The notes beneath the pieces are model-generated. The model had not been told where the DNA came from and did not search any database. It worked only from the letters and a program-made list of their open reading frames with translations. This document shows, piece after piece, positions 26,310 to 34,880 of a DNA stretch of 64,000 nt. The stretch spans positions 1 through 64,000 of the forward strand of contig NZ_LDWR01000019.1 of NCBI RefSeq assembly GCF_001039005.1, given 5' to 3'. Source of the stretch: Burkholderia cepacia. GTDB lineage: Bacteria > Pseudomonadota > Gammaproteobacteria > Burkholderiales > Burkholderiaceae. Position numbers and translations under genes: made by a program. Positions within the stretch are counted from its first letter, which is position 1. Each line of letters starts with the position of its first letter.

Positions 26310-27482
26310 ATGCCCCACGCCGCCCTCGCTATCGAACCCGCGCCGACCTCGGCCGCGCAGCTGTCGCCGCTCGACGCCGTGATCGAGACCGTCGCCGCGC
26401 GCCGCGAAGAATTCGACCGCCTGTCGCACGTGCCGCGCGACGTGATCGCGCTGTTCAAGCAGGCCGGCATCTATCGCGCGGGCACGCCGCGCCGCTTCGG
26501 CGGCGATGCGCTTGCGCCGACCGCGTTCCTCGACATGATCGAACGAATCGCGACCGCCGACGGCTCGGCCGCGTGGGTCGCGAGCTTCGGTTCCGCGAAC
26601 GTCTATCTCGCCGCGCTGCCGCTCGACACGCAGGCCGAGCTGTACGCGAGCGGCCCCGACCAGGTGTTCGCGGGCGGCCTGTTCCCGGTGCAGCCGGCAC
26701 AGCCCGCGCCCGGCGGCTGGCGCGTGAACGGCACGTGGAAATTCGCGAGCGGCTGCAAGGGCGCCGACTGGCTCGGCGTCGGCATCGCCGTGCCGGGCGC
26801 GCAGGACGCGGCGCCGAACAAGCCGCGCACGGCCGTGTTCCGCGCCGCGGAGGTCGAGATCGTCGAGAACTGGAGCGTGGTCGGCATGCAGGGCACCGGC
26901 AGCCACGACCTGCGCGTCGACGACCGCTTCGTGCCCGAGGCGTGGACCTTCGTGCGCGGCGGCGAGCCGACCGTCGACGAGCCGCTGTACCGCTATCCGA
27001 CCGTCGCGTATGCGGCGCAGGTGCTGGCCGTCGTCAATCTCGGGCTGGCGCGCGCGGCGCTCGACGTCGCGAACCGCATGTCGGGCGGACGCCAGACGAC
27101 GACCGGCGCGCCGCGCCTCGCCGATCGCGCGTATTTCCGTATCGAGCTCGCGAAGGCCGAGGCGCAGCTGCGCTCGGCGCGCGCATTCTTCTACGATGCG
27201 ACCGACACGGTGTGGCAATCGATCCTCGCGGGCAACCCCGTGACGCCCGACCAGGTCAGCCTGCTGCGGCTCGCAGCCACGCAGATCGCACGCGAAGGCG
27301 CGAGCGTCGTCGAACGCGCGTACCGCCTCGGCGGCACGGCCGCCATCTATCGGTCGCATCCGCTGCAGCGACTGCTGCGCGACGCGATGGTCGTCACGCA
27401 GCACGCATTTCTCGCCGAAGGCAACTTCGACGGCGCCGGCGCGGTATTCACCGGCGTCACGCCGTTTCCCGGCTACCTGTAA
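26310..27482 (+). CDS. iacA: Flavin-dependent monooxygenase of the acyl-CoA dehydrogenase fold (IacA)
   Basis: 390 residues. Acyl-CoA-dehydrogenase-like fold of group D flavin monooxygenases (HpaH/DszC type): an N-terminal helical domain with YRAGTPRRFGGDALAP, then GGWRVNGTWKFASGCKGADW in the beta domain and VVGMQGTGSHDLRV. It uses reduced flavin from IacG to hydroxylate the indole ring of indole-3-acetate, the first step of the iac pathway (established for the family). First gene of the iacABIHE operon, preceded by a GGAG ribosome site, 233 bp from the start of iacS. Confidence 0.88.
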   Translation: MPHAALAIEPAPTSAAQLSPLDAVIETVAARREEFDRLSHVPRDVIALFKQAGIYRAGTPRRFGGDALAPTAFLDMIERIATADGSAAWVASFGSANVYLAALPLDTQAELYASGPDQVFAGGLFPVQPAQPAPGGWRVNGTWKFASGCKGADWLGVGIAVPGAQDAAPNKPRTAVFRAAEVEIVENWSVVGMQGTGSHDLRVDDRFVPEAWTFVRGGEPTVDEPLYRYPTVAYAAQVLAVVNLGLARAALDVANRMSGGRQTTTGAPRLADRAYFRIELAKAEAQLRSARAFFYDATDTVWQSILAGNPVTPDQVSLLRLAATQIAREGASVVERAYRLGGTAAIYRSHPLQRLLRDAMVVTQHAFLAEGNFDGAGAVFTGVTPFPGYL

Positions 27483-27565
27483 GCCGTTTCCCTGAAAGTG
27501 CATGAAGCCGCCGCGCCGTCGCCGGCCGGCTCATGCACTCAACCGATTCCTCTGGAGAACCTGAT

Positions 27566-27943
27566 ATGTCCGATTCGAATCCGCTGCCGCTGCGCGTGTT
27601 GTTCTGCTGCGGCGTGTCGCAAAACTTCTTCGACCTGCCGCGCGAGAAGATCGGCGAAGTGTGGCAGGCGTACGGCGCGATGCTCGCCGCCGTCGAAGCG
27701 ATGCCCGGCGTGCGCGTGCTCGGCGTGATGGACGACGACCGCCTCGTGGTCGGCCAGGCCGACGGCGCGCCGTGGACGTTCTACATCATGGCCGACGTCG
27801 CCGATTTCGACACGACGGTCGCCGTGTGCAACCTGTATCGCACGACGCCGGTGGGCGAATACAACCTGTGGCGCTACGGCAAGATCGAGGCGCGGGTCGG
27901 CCGCGCGCTGACGGTGCCGCCGGCCGCGCGGCCCGCGTCGTGA
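27566..27943 (+). CDS. iacB: Small auxin-cluster protein IacB
   Basis: 125 residues from the ATG at 27566, with TCTGGAGAAC upstream. No catalytic motif is recognised. The segment LPLRVLFCCGVSQNFFDLPR and the GEYNLWRYGKIEARVGRAL tail suggest a compact ferredoxin-like fold of the dimeric alpha/beta barrel kind. Its identity rests on position: the small gene directly after iacA in known iac clusters. Exact role in the pathway is unsettled. It is followed by IacI after 8 bp. Confidence 0.75.
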   Translation: MSDSNPLPLRVLFCCGVSQNFFDLPREKIGEVWQAYGAMLAAVEAMPGVRVLGVMDDDRLVVGQADGAPWTFYIMADVADFDTTVAVCNLYRTTPVGEYNLWRYGKIEARVGRALTVPPAARPAS

Positions 27944-27951
27944 GGCGCGCG

Positions 27952-28473
27952 ATGACCGCCCCGTCACCCGGCCTGCTCGACGCGCTCGCGCAGCGCGTGA
28001 CGGCGTTCGACGCCGAGCGCGCGGTGCGCGCGACGATCACGCGTTACATGGCGCTGTGCGACGTGCCCGAGGATGCCGGCGACGGCCCGCCGCTCGCCGG
28101 CCTGTTCACGGCCGACGCCGTGTGGGAAGGCATCGGCCCGCAGTACGCGCGCAAGTTCGGCCGCCTCGAAGGCACGGCCGCGATCGTCGCGATGCTGGGC
28201 CGTTATCTGCCGCCTGATCCGCATTTCTCGTCGAACCTGCATTTCCTGACGTCGGAATCGATCGACGTCGGCGCCGGCAACACGACCGCGCGCGGCCGCT
28301 GGATCATGCTGCAGGCGTCGTGTTATGCGGGCGGCACGGCCGAGCTGATCGCCGCGCGGCTGACCGTCGATTTCGTGCCGGCCGCCGATGGCTCGACCTG
28401 GCTGATCCGTCATTTCCGCACCGAACGCGTGCTCGACGGCCCGTGGCCGCTCGCCGCCGCGCCACGGGCCTGA
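27952..28473 (+). CDS. iacI: NTF2/SnoaL-like auxin-cluster protein IacI
   Basis: 173 residues, ATG at 27952 with GTGAGG overlapping the iacB stop as ribosome site. SnoaL-like fold: ERAVRATITRYMALCD at the start, LAGLFTADAVWEGIGPQYARKFG, then LTVDFVPAADGSTWLIRHFRTERV at the end. Such proteins are isomerases, cyclases or beta-subunit-like partners. In iac clusters this gene is iacI, of auxiliary function. It sits inside a tight operon (8 bp after iacB, 31 bp before iacH). Confidence 0.78.
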   Translation: MTAPSPGLLDALAQRVTAFDAERAVRATITRYMALCDVPEDAGDGPPLAGLFTADAVWEGIGPQYARKFGRLEGTAAIVAMLGRYLPPDPHFSSNLHFLTSESIDVGAGNTTARGRWIMLQASCYAGGTAELIAARLTVDFVPAADGSTWLIRHFRTERVLDGPWPLAAAPRA

Positions 28474-28504
28474 TGCTTTTCACCGCTTCCGTACGAGATC
28501 GACC

Positions 28505-29629
28505 ATGACAGGCTTCATCGACACCTTCACGCTGGGCGGCCCGGGCCCCACGATCGCGATCAAGGACACGATCGACATCGCCGGCCATCCGACCCGCGCG
28601 GCGAGCCGCGCGCTCGCCGATGCGCCGCCGGCCGCGCAACATGCGGACGTCGTCCGCCTGCTGCTCGACGCGGGCTGGCAAATCGCCGGCAAGGCGAACA
28701 TGCACGAGCTCGCGTTCGGCATGACCGGCATCAACGACTACACGGGCACGCCCGTCAATCCGCAGGACGCATCGCGCATTCCGGGCGGCTCGTCGAGCGG
28801 TTCCGCGTCGCTCGTCGGGCTCGGCGCGGTCGACGCGGCGCTCGGCACCGACACGGGCGGTTCGATTCGCGGGCCGGCTGCGTGCTGCGGCGTGTTCGGG
28901 CTGAAGCCGACCTTCGGCCGCGTGTCGCGGCGCGGCGTCGCGCCGGCCGACACGACGCTCGATTGCGTCGGGCCGTTCGCTCGCGACGTCCGCACGCTGG
29001 CCGCGGTGATGGCCGCGATCGCGCCGGGCTTCGATCGTGCGCGCGCAGCCGCATCCGCGGTGGACTGTACGATTGCGCAAATCACCGTCGACACCGATCC
29101 GGCGATCGCTGCCGCACTCGACGCGGTGCTGCGCGCGTCGGGCCTGCGCTCGCACGCGATCGTGCTCGACGCGCTGCCGGCCGCGTTCGCCGCGGGGCTC
29201 GCCGTGATCAACGCGGAAACGTCGCGCGCATTCGGGCATCTGGTCGCGACGGGCAAGCTCGGTGCCGATCTCGATGCGCGGCTGCGCACGGCCGCGACGA
29301 CGACACCCGCCGCACTCGACGAAGCCGAAGCGGTGCGCGCGCGCTTCACCGCGCAGGTCGACGCCGCGCTCGAACATGCGGACGTGCTCGTGCTGCCGAC
29401 GCTGCCCGCGTTGCCGATCACGCTGCAGCAAGCGCGCGACGGCGTATCGGTGATCGCGATGTCGTCGCTGATCCGGCCGTTCAACCTCAGCGGCCATCCG
29501 GCGCTCAGCGTGCCGCTGCCGCTGGCCGGTTCGCCGCTGAAGGCCAGCCTGCAGATCGTCGGACGCAAGGGCGCGGACGAACAGGTATGCTCGATCGCCG
29601 CACACTTCGAAGCGGCGCTCGCCGCATGA
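28505..29629 (+). CDS. iacH: Amidase-signature protein IacH
   Basis: 374 residues, shorter than the usual 450-500 of the family. The Ser-cisSer-Lys triad is visible: K20 in IAIKDTID, S96 in IPGGSSSGSA and nucleophile S120 in DTGGSIRGP. Amidase-signature hydrolase. Its place in the cluster identifies it as IacH, which would hydrolyse an amide bond of a ring-opened or conjugated intermediate, or amino-acid conjugates of auxin. Both are suggestions from family chemistry. A soluble cytoplasmic enzyme is expected, with no signal peptide. Confidence 0.85.
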   Translation: MTGFIDTFTLGGPGPTIAIKDTIDIAGHPTRAASRALADAPPAAQHADVVRLLLDAGWQIAGKANMHELAFGMTGINDYTGTPVNPQDASRIPGGSSSGSASLVGLGAVDAALGTDTGGSIRGPAACCGVFGLKPTFGRVSRRGVAPADTTLDCVGPFARDVRTLAAVMAAIAPGFDRARAAASAVDCTIAQITVDTDPAIAAALDAVLRASGLRSHAIVLDALPAAFAAGLAVINAETSRAFGHLVATGKLGADLDARLRTAATTTPAALDEAEAVRARFTAQVDAALEHADVLVLPTLPALPITLQQARDGVSVIAMSSLIRPFNLSGHPALSVPLPLAGSPLKASLQIVGRKGADEQVCSIAAHFEAALAA

Positions 29630-29688
29630 ATCACGATGCGGGCGCCGCTACGACAAGCGCGCGCCCGCGAACCAGGGAATCACGCACC

Positions 29689-30432
29689 ATGTCAGATCGA
29701 GTCGTCCTCGTCACCGGCGCCGCGCGCGGGCTTGGCGCCGTCATCGCCGAGCGCTTTCATGCGGCCGGTTATCGCGTCGCGCTGGCCGATATCGCCGCCG
29801 ACGCCATTCATGCGCATGCGCGCGAACTCGACCCGAGCGGCGAACGCGCGATCGCGCTGCCGCTCGACGTCACGTCGAAGCACGATTTCGAAGCGGCGCG
29901 CGACGCACTCGTTGCCCGCTGGGGCACGATCGACGTGCTCGTCAACAACGCGGGCGCATCGAAGGTCGTGCCCGCGATGGAGATCACGGCCGAGCAGTTC
30001 GACCAGGTGATCGACGTGAACCTGCGCAGCGTGCTGTTCGGCTGCCAGGTGTTCGGCCAGTATTTCGCGACGCGCGGCGCGGGTCGCATCGTCAACATCG
30101 CATCGCTCGCCGGGCAGAACGGCGGCTCGGCAACGGGCGCACACTACGCGGCCGCGAAAGGTGGCACGCTGACGTTGACCAAGGTGTTCGCGCGCGATCT
30201 CGCCGCGCAGGGCGTGACCGTCAACGCGATTTCGCCCGGCCCGCTCGATCTGCCGATCGTGTATGAAAGCGTCGCGCCGGAAAAACTGCGTCAGGTGCTC
30301 GCGAGCCTGCCGGGCGGCAAGCTCGGCTCGGCCGGCTTCGTTGCGGATGCAGCCGTGTTGCTCGCGTCGGGCGACGCGCATTTCGCGAACGGTGCGTGCT
30401 GGGACATCAACGGCGGGCTCTACATGCGCTGA
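29689..30432 (+). CDS. iacE: Short-chain dehydrogenase/reductase (IacE)
   Basis: 247 residues from the ATG at 29689. Classical SDR: cofactor motif TGAARGLG (about 9-16), NNAG at about 85-88, active site Ser in NIASLAGQ and YAAAK (Tyr and Lys). PG motif NAISPGP. IacE is reported to act just after IacA in conversion of hydroxylated auxin. Last gene of iacABIHE, 60 bp after iacH and 22 bp before the convergent iacR2 stop. Confidence 0.88.
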   Translation: MSDRVVLVTGAARGLGAVIAERFHAAGYRVALADIAADAIHAHARELDPSGERAIALPLDVTSKHDFEAARDALVARWGTIDVLVNNAGASKVVPAMEITAEQFDQVIDVNLRSVLFGCQVFGQYFATRGAGRIVNIASLAGQNGGSATGAHYAAAKGGTLTLTKVFARDLAAQGVTVNAISPGPLDLPIVYESVAPEKLRQVLASLPGGKLGSAGFVADAAVLLASGDAHFANGACWDINGGLYMR

Positions 30433-30454
30433 ACGCAGCGGCCCGATCAAGGCC

Positions 30455-31087
30455 CTAACGCGACGACTCCCCGTCGTCGCCCCACACGACCATCACGTCG
30501 CGCACGAGCGCGGCGATCGACGTCGCGCCGAGCTTCTCCTTGATGCTCGCGCGATGCACGTCGACGGTCTTCACGCTGATCGACAGATCCGACGCGATCT
30601 GCTTGCTGCCCTTGCCGTCGACCACGCCGCGCAGCACTTCCTTCTCGCGTGCGGTCAGCGCATCGAGCCGCTGGCGCAACTCGCGGTGACGTTGGCCGAC
30701 CGCATGCCGCTGCTGCGCGAGCCGCAGCGCGCGCTGCACACGCTCGAGCATCTGCTGCGAGTTGTACGGCTTCTCGACGAAATCGATCGCGCCGTTCTGC
30801 AGTGCACGCACCGACATCGGGATATCGCCATGCCCGCTGACGAAGATCACCGGCAGCGTCGCGCCGCGCGCATTCAGTTCGGCCTGCACGTCGAAGCCGC
30901 TTTTTTCCGGCATCCGCACATCGAGCACCAGGCACGCGGGCAGGTTCACGTCGAAACGTGCGAGAAAGTCGGCGGCGTTCGCGAACCCTTCGGACGCGAT
31001 GCCGACCGATTCGAGCAACCACGCGAGCGACGTCCGCATGCCGCTGTCGTCGTCGACGATGTATACGATCGGTGCGGGTGACGTCAT
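30455..31087 (-). CDS. iacR2: FixJ-type response regulator of the auxin cluster (IacR2)
   Basis: 210 residues from the ATG at 31087; a TTG 18 bp upstream is an alternative start, and neither has a strong ribosome site. Receiver domain with the DDD pocket (12-14), phospho-acceptor D56 in LVLDVRMP, and FVEKPYNSQQML with the conserved Lys, then a LuxR-type helix-turn-helix (LTAREKEVLRGVVDGKGS followed by LSISVKTVDVHRASIKEKL). FixJ/TodT-like. Likely cognate of the PAS kinase at 24598; in P. phytofirmans a two-component system in the iac cluster is reported to respond to auxin. Confidence 0.82.
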   Translation of the reverse strand: MTSPAPIVYIVDDDSGMRTSLAWLLESVGIASEGFANAADFLARFDVNLPACLVLDVRMPEKSGFDVQAELNARGATLPVIFVSGHGDIPMSVRALQNGAIDFVEKPYNSQQMLERVQRALRLAQQRHAVGQRHRELRQRLDALTAREKEVLRGVVDGKGSKQIASDLSISVKTVDVHRASIKEKLGATSIAALVRDVMVVWGDDGESSR

Positions 31088-31438
31088 CGCGGGTGTCTCG
31101 CTCAATATCGGTATAGGTATCGCACGCGCCGCGCATGTAGCCGGTTGCCGGCTCGTCGCGAGCGTCGTTCGCTGGGGGTATGCGGCACATCATAACGAGC
31201 CGAAAACCCGCTGAATACCCTTTTACGTGCCGCACGAACGCACAATCGCGTTTTTTTCGCGCGCGGCGCGGCGCGCCTAGGTAGAACCTTTAGACGCGTT
31301 GGCGAGAACGCCATCTCCATCGTCAATCGTGCGAATGGTCGGCCGCATTTTCGCGACGTACGCTTGGGTCATCGTCGACGATCCGGCGCCGCATCGGCGG
31401 ACCGCGCAATCGTCGCCTTCGTCCCATCAGGAGCGCCC
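31088..31438. other. Divergent promoter region, iacR2 / iacG
   Basis: 351 bp without a supported gene. It holds CCTAGG (31276-31281), shortly followed by CTTTAG (31288-31293), and a CAGGAG ribosome site for iacG ends at about 31433. A shared CTTTAG also occurs at 26162-26167 before iacA. Confidence 0.5.
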
Positions 31439-31993
31439 ATGTCCGCCACATCCTCCATGACCGAACTCCCGCGACCGGCGCGCGTCGAACCGTCCGACGC
31501 GCAGAAGGCCTTCCGGCAAGCGATGGCCCACCTCGGCGCGGCCGTCAACGTGATCACCACCGCGGGGCCACACGGCCGCTGCGGGATCACCGCGAGCGCC
31601 GTCTGCTCCGTCACCGACGCGCCGCCGACGTTGCTCGTGTGCCTGAACCGGTCGAGCGCGATGCACGCAACCTTCGAGCGCAATCGCCATGTGTGCATCA
31701 ACGTGCTGCCGGCCGAGCACGAACTGCTCGCGCGGCATTTCGCCGGGCTCACCGATCTGCCGATGGAGCGGCGCTTCGACCTGCCCGTGTGGGATCGCGG
31801 CGAACAGGACGTGCCCGTGCTGCGCGACGCGCTCGCGAGCCTTCAGGGCACGATCGCCGAGATGAAGGAAGTCGGCTCGCATTCGGTGATGTTCATCGAG
31901 GCGACGTCGATCCGCGTGCGCGACGACGGCGACAGCCTGATCTACTTCAGCCGCGCGTTTCATCGTGTGTCGCGCACCGCGTGCGTGCGCTGA
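31439..31993 (+). CDS. iacG: Flavin reductase partner of IacA (IacG)
   Basis: 184 residues from the ATG at 31439. Flavin-reductase-like domain: FRQAMAHLGAAVNVITTAG, then GITASAVCSVTDAPPTLLVCLNRSSAMH (flavin-binding loop) and NVLPAEHELLARHFAG, the HpaC/NtaB pattern. It uses NAD(P)H to make the reduced flavin needed by IacA. It stands alone downstream of iacR2 with its own promoter, not in the iacA operon. It converges on an MFS gene with 12 bp between stops. Confidence 0.88.
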   Translation: MSATSSMTELPRPARVEPSDAQKAFRQAMAHLGAAVNVITTAGPHGRCGITASAVCSVTDAPPTLLVCLNRSSAMHATFERNRHVCINVLPAEHELLARHFAGLTDLPMERRFDLPVWDRGEQDVPVLRDALASLQGTIAEMKEVGSHSVMFIEATSIRVRDDGDSLIYFSRAFHRVSRTACVR

Positions 31994-32005
31994 GCCGTCG
32001 CCTGA

Positions 32006-33256
32006 CTATGCGGCAGCACGCAACGCGCGTTGCCCGGCCGCGAGCGCGGCGCCCGCGAACAGCGTCAGCGCCGAATACACGAGCCCGCGCGCGAGCCCCG
32101 CGCTGTCCGACACCCAGCCGATCGCGACCGGCCCGGCGATCTGGCCGAATGCAAAGACCGTCGTGAACGCGCTGATCCCCTTCGCCCAGCCGTCGGGCGG
32201 CAGGTTGTGTCGCACGAAGGCGGTCGTCGATGCAACCGCCGACAGGAACGTCGCGCCGAACAGCACGCCCGACGCGAACGCGGCCACCGGATGCACGAAC
32301 ATCGCGGGCATCAGCGTCGCGACGCCGAGCAGCGCGTTGAGCACGGCCAGCGCCTGGCCGCCGCGCATCCGGTCGAGCAGCCGCGACCACAAGCGCGCCG
32401 ATACGACGGTCGCCACGCCAAGCATCACGTAGAACGCGGCGACCACCGTGCCGCTCATCCCCGCGCCACGCAGCAGCGCGACGATGAACGTCATGTAGCC
32501 GATGTAGCCGACGCCGAACAGGCCGTAGCCGGCCAGCGCGAGCGCGAAGCGGGCCGGGCTCGCGGCCGCGCTCGATGTCGCGCCGTCGCGCGGCGCGGCC
32601 GGTGCCGCGTGCGCATGCTCGATGCGGCGCGCGGCCGATACGGCCACCGCCGAGAACAGCACGCACGCAACCGCGAGCGCGAACCAGGCCGGCTGCCAGC
32701 CGTGCACGCCATGCGTGAGCGTCGCCGGCACGAGCATCGACGACGCGACGATGCCCCACCCCGTGCCGCCGTAATAGAGGCCGAGCAGCAGCCCCGCATC
32801 GCGCGGCGACGCCGACGCGAGCCGAGCGGCCAGCACGCCGCCGCTGATGAAAATCAGCGCGCTGCCGACGCCCGTCGCGAGCCGTTGCACGAGCAGCGCG
32901 TGCATGTCCGACGTGAGCCCGCAGGTGGCCATCAGCAACGCTGTGAGCACGCAACCGGCCGCCAGCAGCGTGCCCGCATGCCAGCGCCGCGACAGCAGCG
33001 GAAACACGAGCGCGCCGATCAGGTAACCGGCCGCGTTCGCCGTGTTCAGCGCGCCAGCCTGCGCAAACGTCCAGCCGAGATCGGCCTTCATCGGCGGCAG
33101 CAGCAGCGCATACGAAAAGCGCGCAAGGCCGAGCGCGATCGCGCTGCCGAGCGACAGACCGATCGCGAGCCGCCATGCGGCCATGCGGTCGGGGTCGGTA
33201 GCGCCGGCGTCCGGCCGCGACGGGCCGGCATGCTGCGGTTGCGGTGCTGCGCGCAT
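32006..33256 (-). CDS. MFS transporter, YbfB-like
   Basis: 416 residues from the ATG at 33256, preceded by AAGGAGACA; a longer frame to 33364 is less likely. About 12 TM segments. TM1 contains SLGSAIALGLARFSYALLLPPM, typical of the YbfB/YjiJ MFS family. A second permease can occur beside iac genes, so this could be the other iacT, but the convergent orientation and separate promoter leave that open. Substrate unknown. Confidence 0.85.
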   Translation of the reverse strand: MRAAPQPQHAGPSRPDAGATDPDRMAAWRLAIGLSLGSAIALGLARFSYALLLPPMKADLGWTFAQAGALNTANAAGYLIGALVFPLLSRRWHAGTLLAAGCVLTALLMATCGLTSDMHALLVQRLATGVGSALIFISGGVLAARLASASPRDAGLLLGLYYGGTGWGIVASSMLVPATLTHGVHGWQPAWFALAVACVLFSAVAVSAARRIEHAHAAPAAPRDGATSSAAASPARFALALAGYGLFGVGYIGYMTFIVALLRGAGMSGTVVAAFYVMLGVATVVSARLWSRLLDRMRGGQALAVLNALLGVATLMPAMFVHPVAAFASGVLFGATFLSAVASTTAFVRHNLPPDGWAKGISAFTTVFAFGQIAGPVAIGWVSDSAGLARGLVYSALTLFAGAALAAGQRALRAAA

Positions 33257-33415
33257 CGAGTGTCTCCTTTTTCGTTCGAAGACGGGCACGTCGTCACGGC
33301 GGAACCGGCGTTCCGCACGCGCCCATCCCGGCTGTCGACGCTTCCGATCCTGTCGAACGATCATACTTGAGCCGGCACGGGGCCAGCGCGGGAGAACGGC
33401 AGCCGCTTGCCTGCG

Positions 33416-33961
33416 CTACCCGCGCAATCCGGCCGCGAAGGTCGTGAACACTGCACGTCCCTCGGGCCACTCCGCCAATCCCGCTTCCGCATTCAGATGG
33501 CCGCGCGGGCCGAGCAGCAGCGGCATCGCGCCACGCTCGCACGCCCATGCAAGGCCGCGCCCGGACGGGTCGTACCCGTCATCCGAACTGGCGATCGCCA
33601 GCACCGGCACGCCACCGAAATCGCCGCCCGGCACTTTCGCGAACGCGCTGGCCGCGGCCGGAAAACGCGGGCCGCCCGGATCGGGCACCGCCACGAGCAA
33701 TGCGCCGCGCACGACGCGCGCCGACGCCGCACGCCAGTGCGCGAACAGCAGGCAACCCAGCGAATGACAGATCAACACCGGCGGCGCGTCGGCTTGTGCG
33801 ACGGCTTCATCCAGCGCCGCGATCCAGTCACGCAGGTCGGGGGCATCCCATGACGCAGGCGCCATGCGGATGGCACCCGCATGCGCGGCCTCCCAGTGGC
33901 TCTGCCAATGATCCGGTCCCGAGTTGCCGATCCCCGGCACGATCACGATCGTGTGGTCCAT
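33416..33961 (-). CDS. RBBP9/YdeN-family serine hydrolase
   Basis: 181 residues from the ATG at 33961, preceded by a GGAGACGGAG ribosome site. Small alpha/beta hydrolase: IVIVPGIGNSGPDHWQSHWE at the N-terminus, nucleophile motif CHSLGC near residue 80, Asp in SSDDGYDP and catalytic His in GHLNAEAG. The family has poorly defined esterase activity. Divergent from an Lrp-type regulator with 123 bp between starts, so regulation by it is likely. Confidence 0.87.
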   Translation of the reverse strand: MDHTIVIVPGIGNSGPDHWQSHWEAAHAGAIRMAPASWDAPDLRDWIAALDEAVAQADAPPVLICHSLGCLLFAHWRAASARVVRGALLVAVPDPGGPRFPAAASAFAKVPGGDFGGVPVLAIASSDDGYDPSGRGLAWACERGAMPLLLGPRGHLNAEAGLAEWPEGRAVFTTFAAGLRG

Positions 33962-34084
33962 CTCCGTCTCCCTCTCCATGAACAGGCGAGCTCGCAGTCT
34001 CGTCTGCCGGAAACCGGCCGGGAATGGCAAATCATCGGATATTGAGACAATATGCCGATGAATTAACGGAGCAGGAAAGCGAAC

Positions 34085-34540
34085 ATGTCGAACGGAGAAC
34101 TCGATCGCCTGGATCTTTCGATCCTCGAGGCGCTTCAGGAAAACGCGCGGATGCCGCTGTCCGAAGTGGGCCGGCGCATCGGGCTGTCGCAGCCCGCCAC
34201 GTCGGAGCGCGTCAAGCGGCTGGAAGAACGCGGCATCATCGCGGGCTACGGCGCGCGCATTGACCCGGCAGCGCTGGGGTTGGGGATGATGGCCATCATC
34301 CGGCTGAAGACGACGCACGAACACATCAAGCCCGCGCTGCGCGCGTTCGCCGAGATGCCGCACGTCATCGAGGTCCACCGGATGACCGGCGAGGATTGCT
34401 TCCTGCTGAAGGTACTGGTGCCGACACCGGGACAACTGGAAACCATCATCGACGCGATTGCCCGCTTCGGCGCGGTCACGACGTCGCTGGTGCTCCGGTC
34501 CGAGCCGGCCAAACCGCTCGGCAAGGCGCTGCTCGGCTGA
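34085..34540 (+). CDS. Lrp/AsnC-family transcriptional regulator
   Basis: 151 residues. Helix-turn-helix with LDLSILEALQENARMPLSEV, then LSQPATSERVKRLEERGII (residues 8-50), followed by a RAM ligand-binding domain (about 65-145) with the MTGEDCFLLKV pattern. Such proteins bind amino acids and form octamers. It may control the divergent hydrolase and possibly the peptide gene downstream (three TCGAATTC copies lie between). Confidence 0.93.
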   Translation: MSNGELDRLDLSILEALQENARMPLSEVGRRIGLSQPATSERVKRLEERGIIAGYGARIDPAALGLGMMAIIRLKTTHEHIKPALRAFAEMPHVIEVHRMTGEDCFLLKVLVPTPGQLETIIDAIARFGAVTTSLVLRSEPAKPLGKALLG

Positions 34541-34634
34541 CACGGGCATCGGGCCGCCGACGCGCCCCTTCCGAGCAGCGATGCGTTCGCACGCATGGCC
34601 GCATGGCCGCCGCGAGCGACGTCGATCACGACGA

Positions 34635-34710
34635 TCGAATTCCCGATGAAAAATCGTCGAATTCAATGCGTCGATCCCGATTCCAGAGATAAAAAAATGA
34701 TATCGAATTC
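34635..34710. repeat. Three TCGAATTC copies
   Basis: TCGAATTC occurs at 34635-34642, 34657-34664 and 34703-34710. The first two are 22 bp apart, close to two helical turns. Possible regulator sites upstream of the peptide/M29 operon. Confidence 0.35.
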
Positions 34711-34797
34711 GTCATTCGCTTTATCCATGTTTTACGACACGCGACTCGCCGATCTCCCCCGTGTTTAGCACGCTACGGCTAAAAACCTTGCAACGCA

Positions 34798-34826
34798 TTG
34801 CATTCGACAATTCGTCATACTAATAT
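34798..34826 (+). promoter_or_regulatory. Possible sigma-70 promoter of the peptide/M29 operon
   Basis: TTGCAT (-35), 17-bp spacer, TAATAT (-10). Match to consensus is only moderate (3/6 and 4/6), but spacing and AT-richness fit. The start would fall about 34832, at the foot of the hairpin. Confidence 0.35.
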
Positions 34827-34830
34827 CAAC

Positions 34831-34880
34831 GCCACTCATCCGGCATTCACGAAATGCCTGATGAGGAGTGGCAACTTTTT
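34831..34880 (+). promoter_or_regulatory. 5'-leader hairpin with T-run (attenuator or terminator)
   Basis: GCCACTC (34831-34837) pairs with GAGTGGC (34866-34872), ATC with GAT (GAG bulge), and GGCATT with AATGCC around a 5-nt loop. TTTTT follows at 34876-34880. It looks like an intrinsic terminator placed 50 bp before a gene, either attenuating the peptide operon or ending upstream transcripts. Confidence 0.55.

Noticed and set aside
26162-31293. CTTTAG near both iacA and iacG promoters as an IacR2 site
   Set aside because: Only six bases are shared and flanks differ, so chance is likely.
34831-34880. Known riboswitch class in the peptide leader
   Set aside because: A single hairpin with T-run shows no conserved aptamer core that I recognise.
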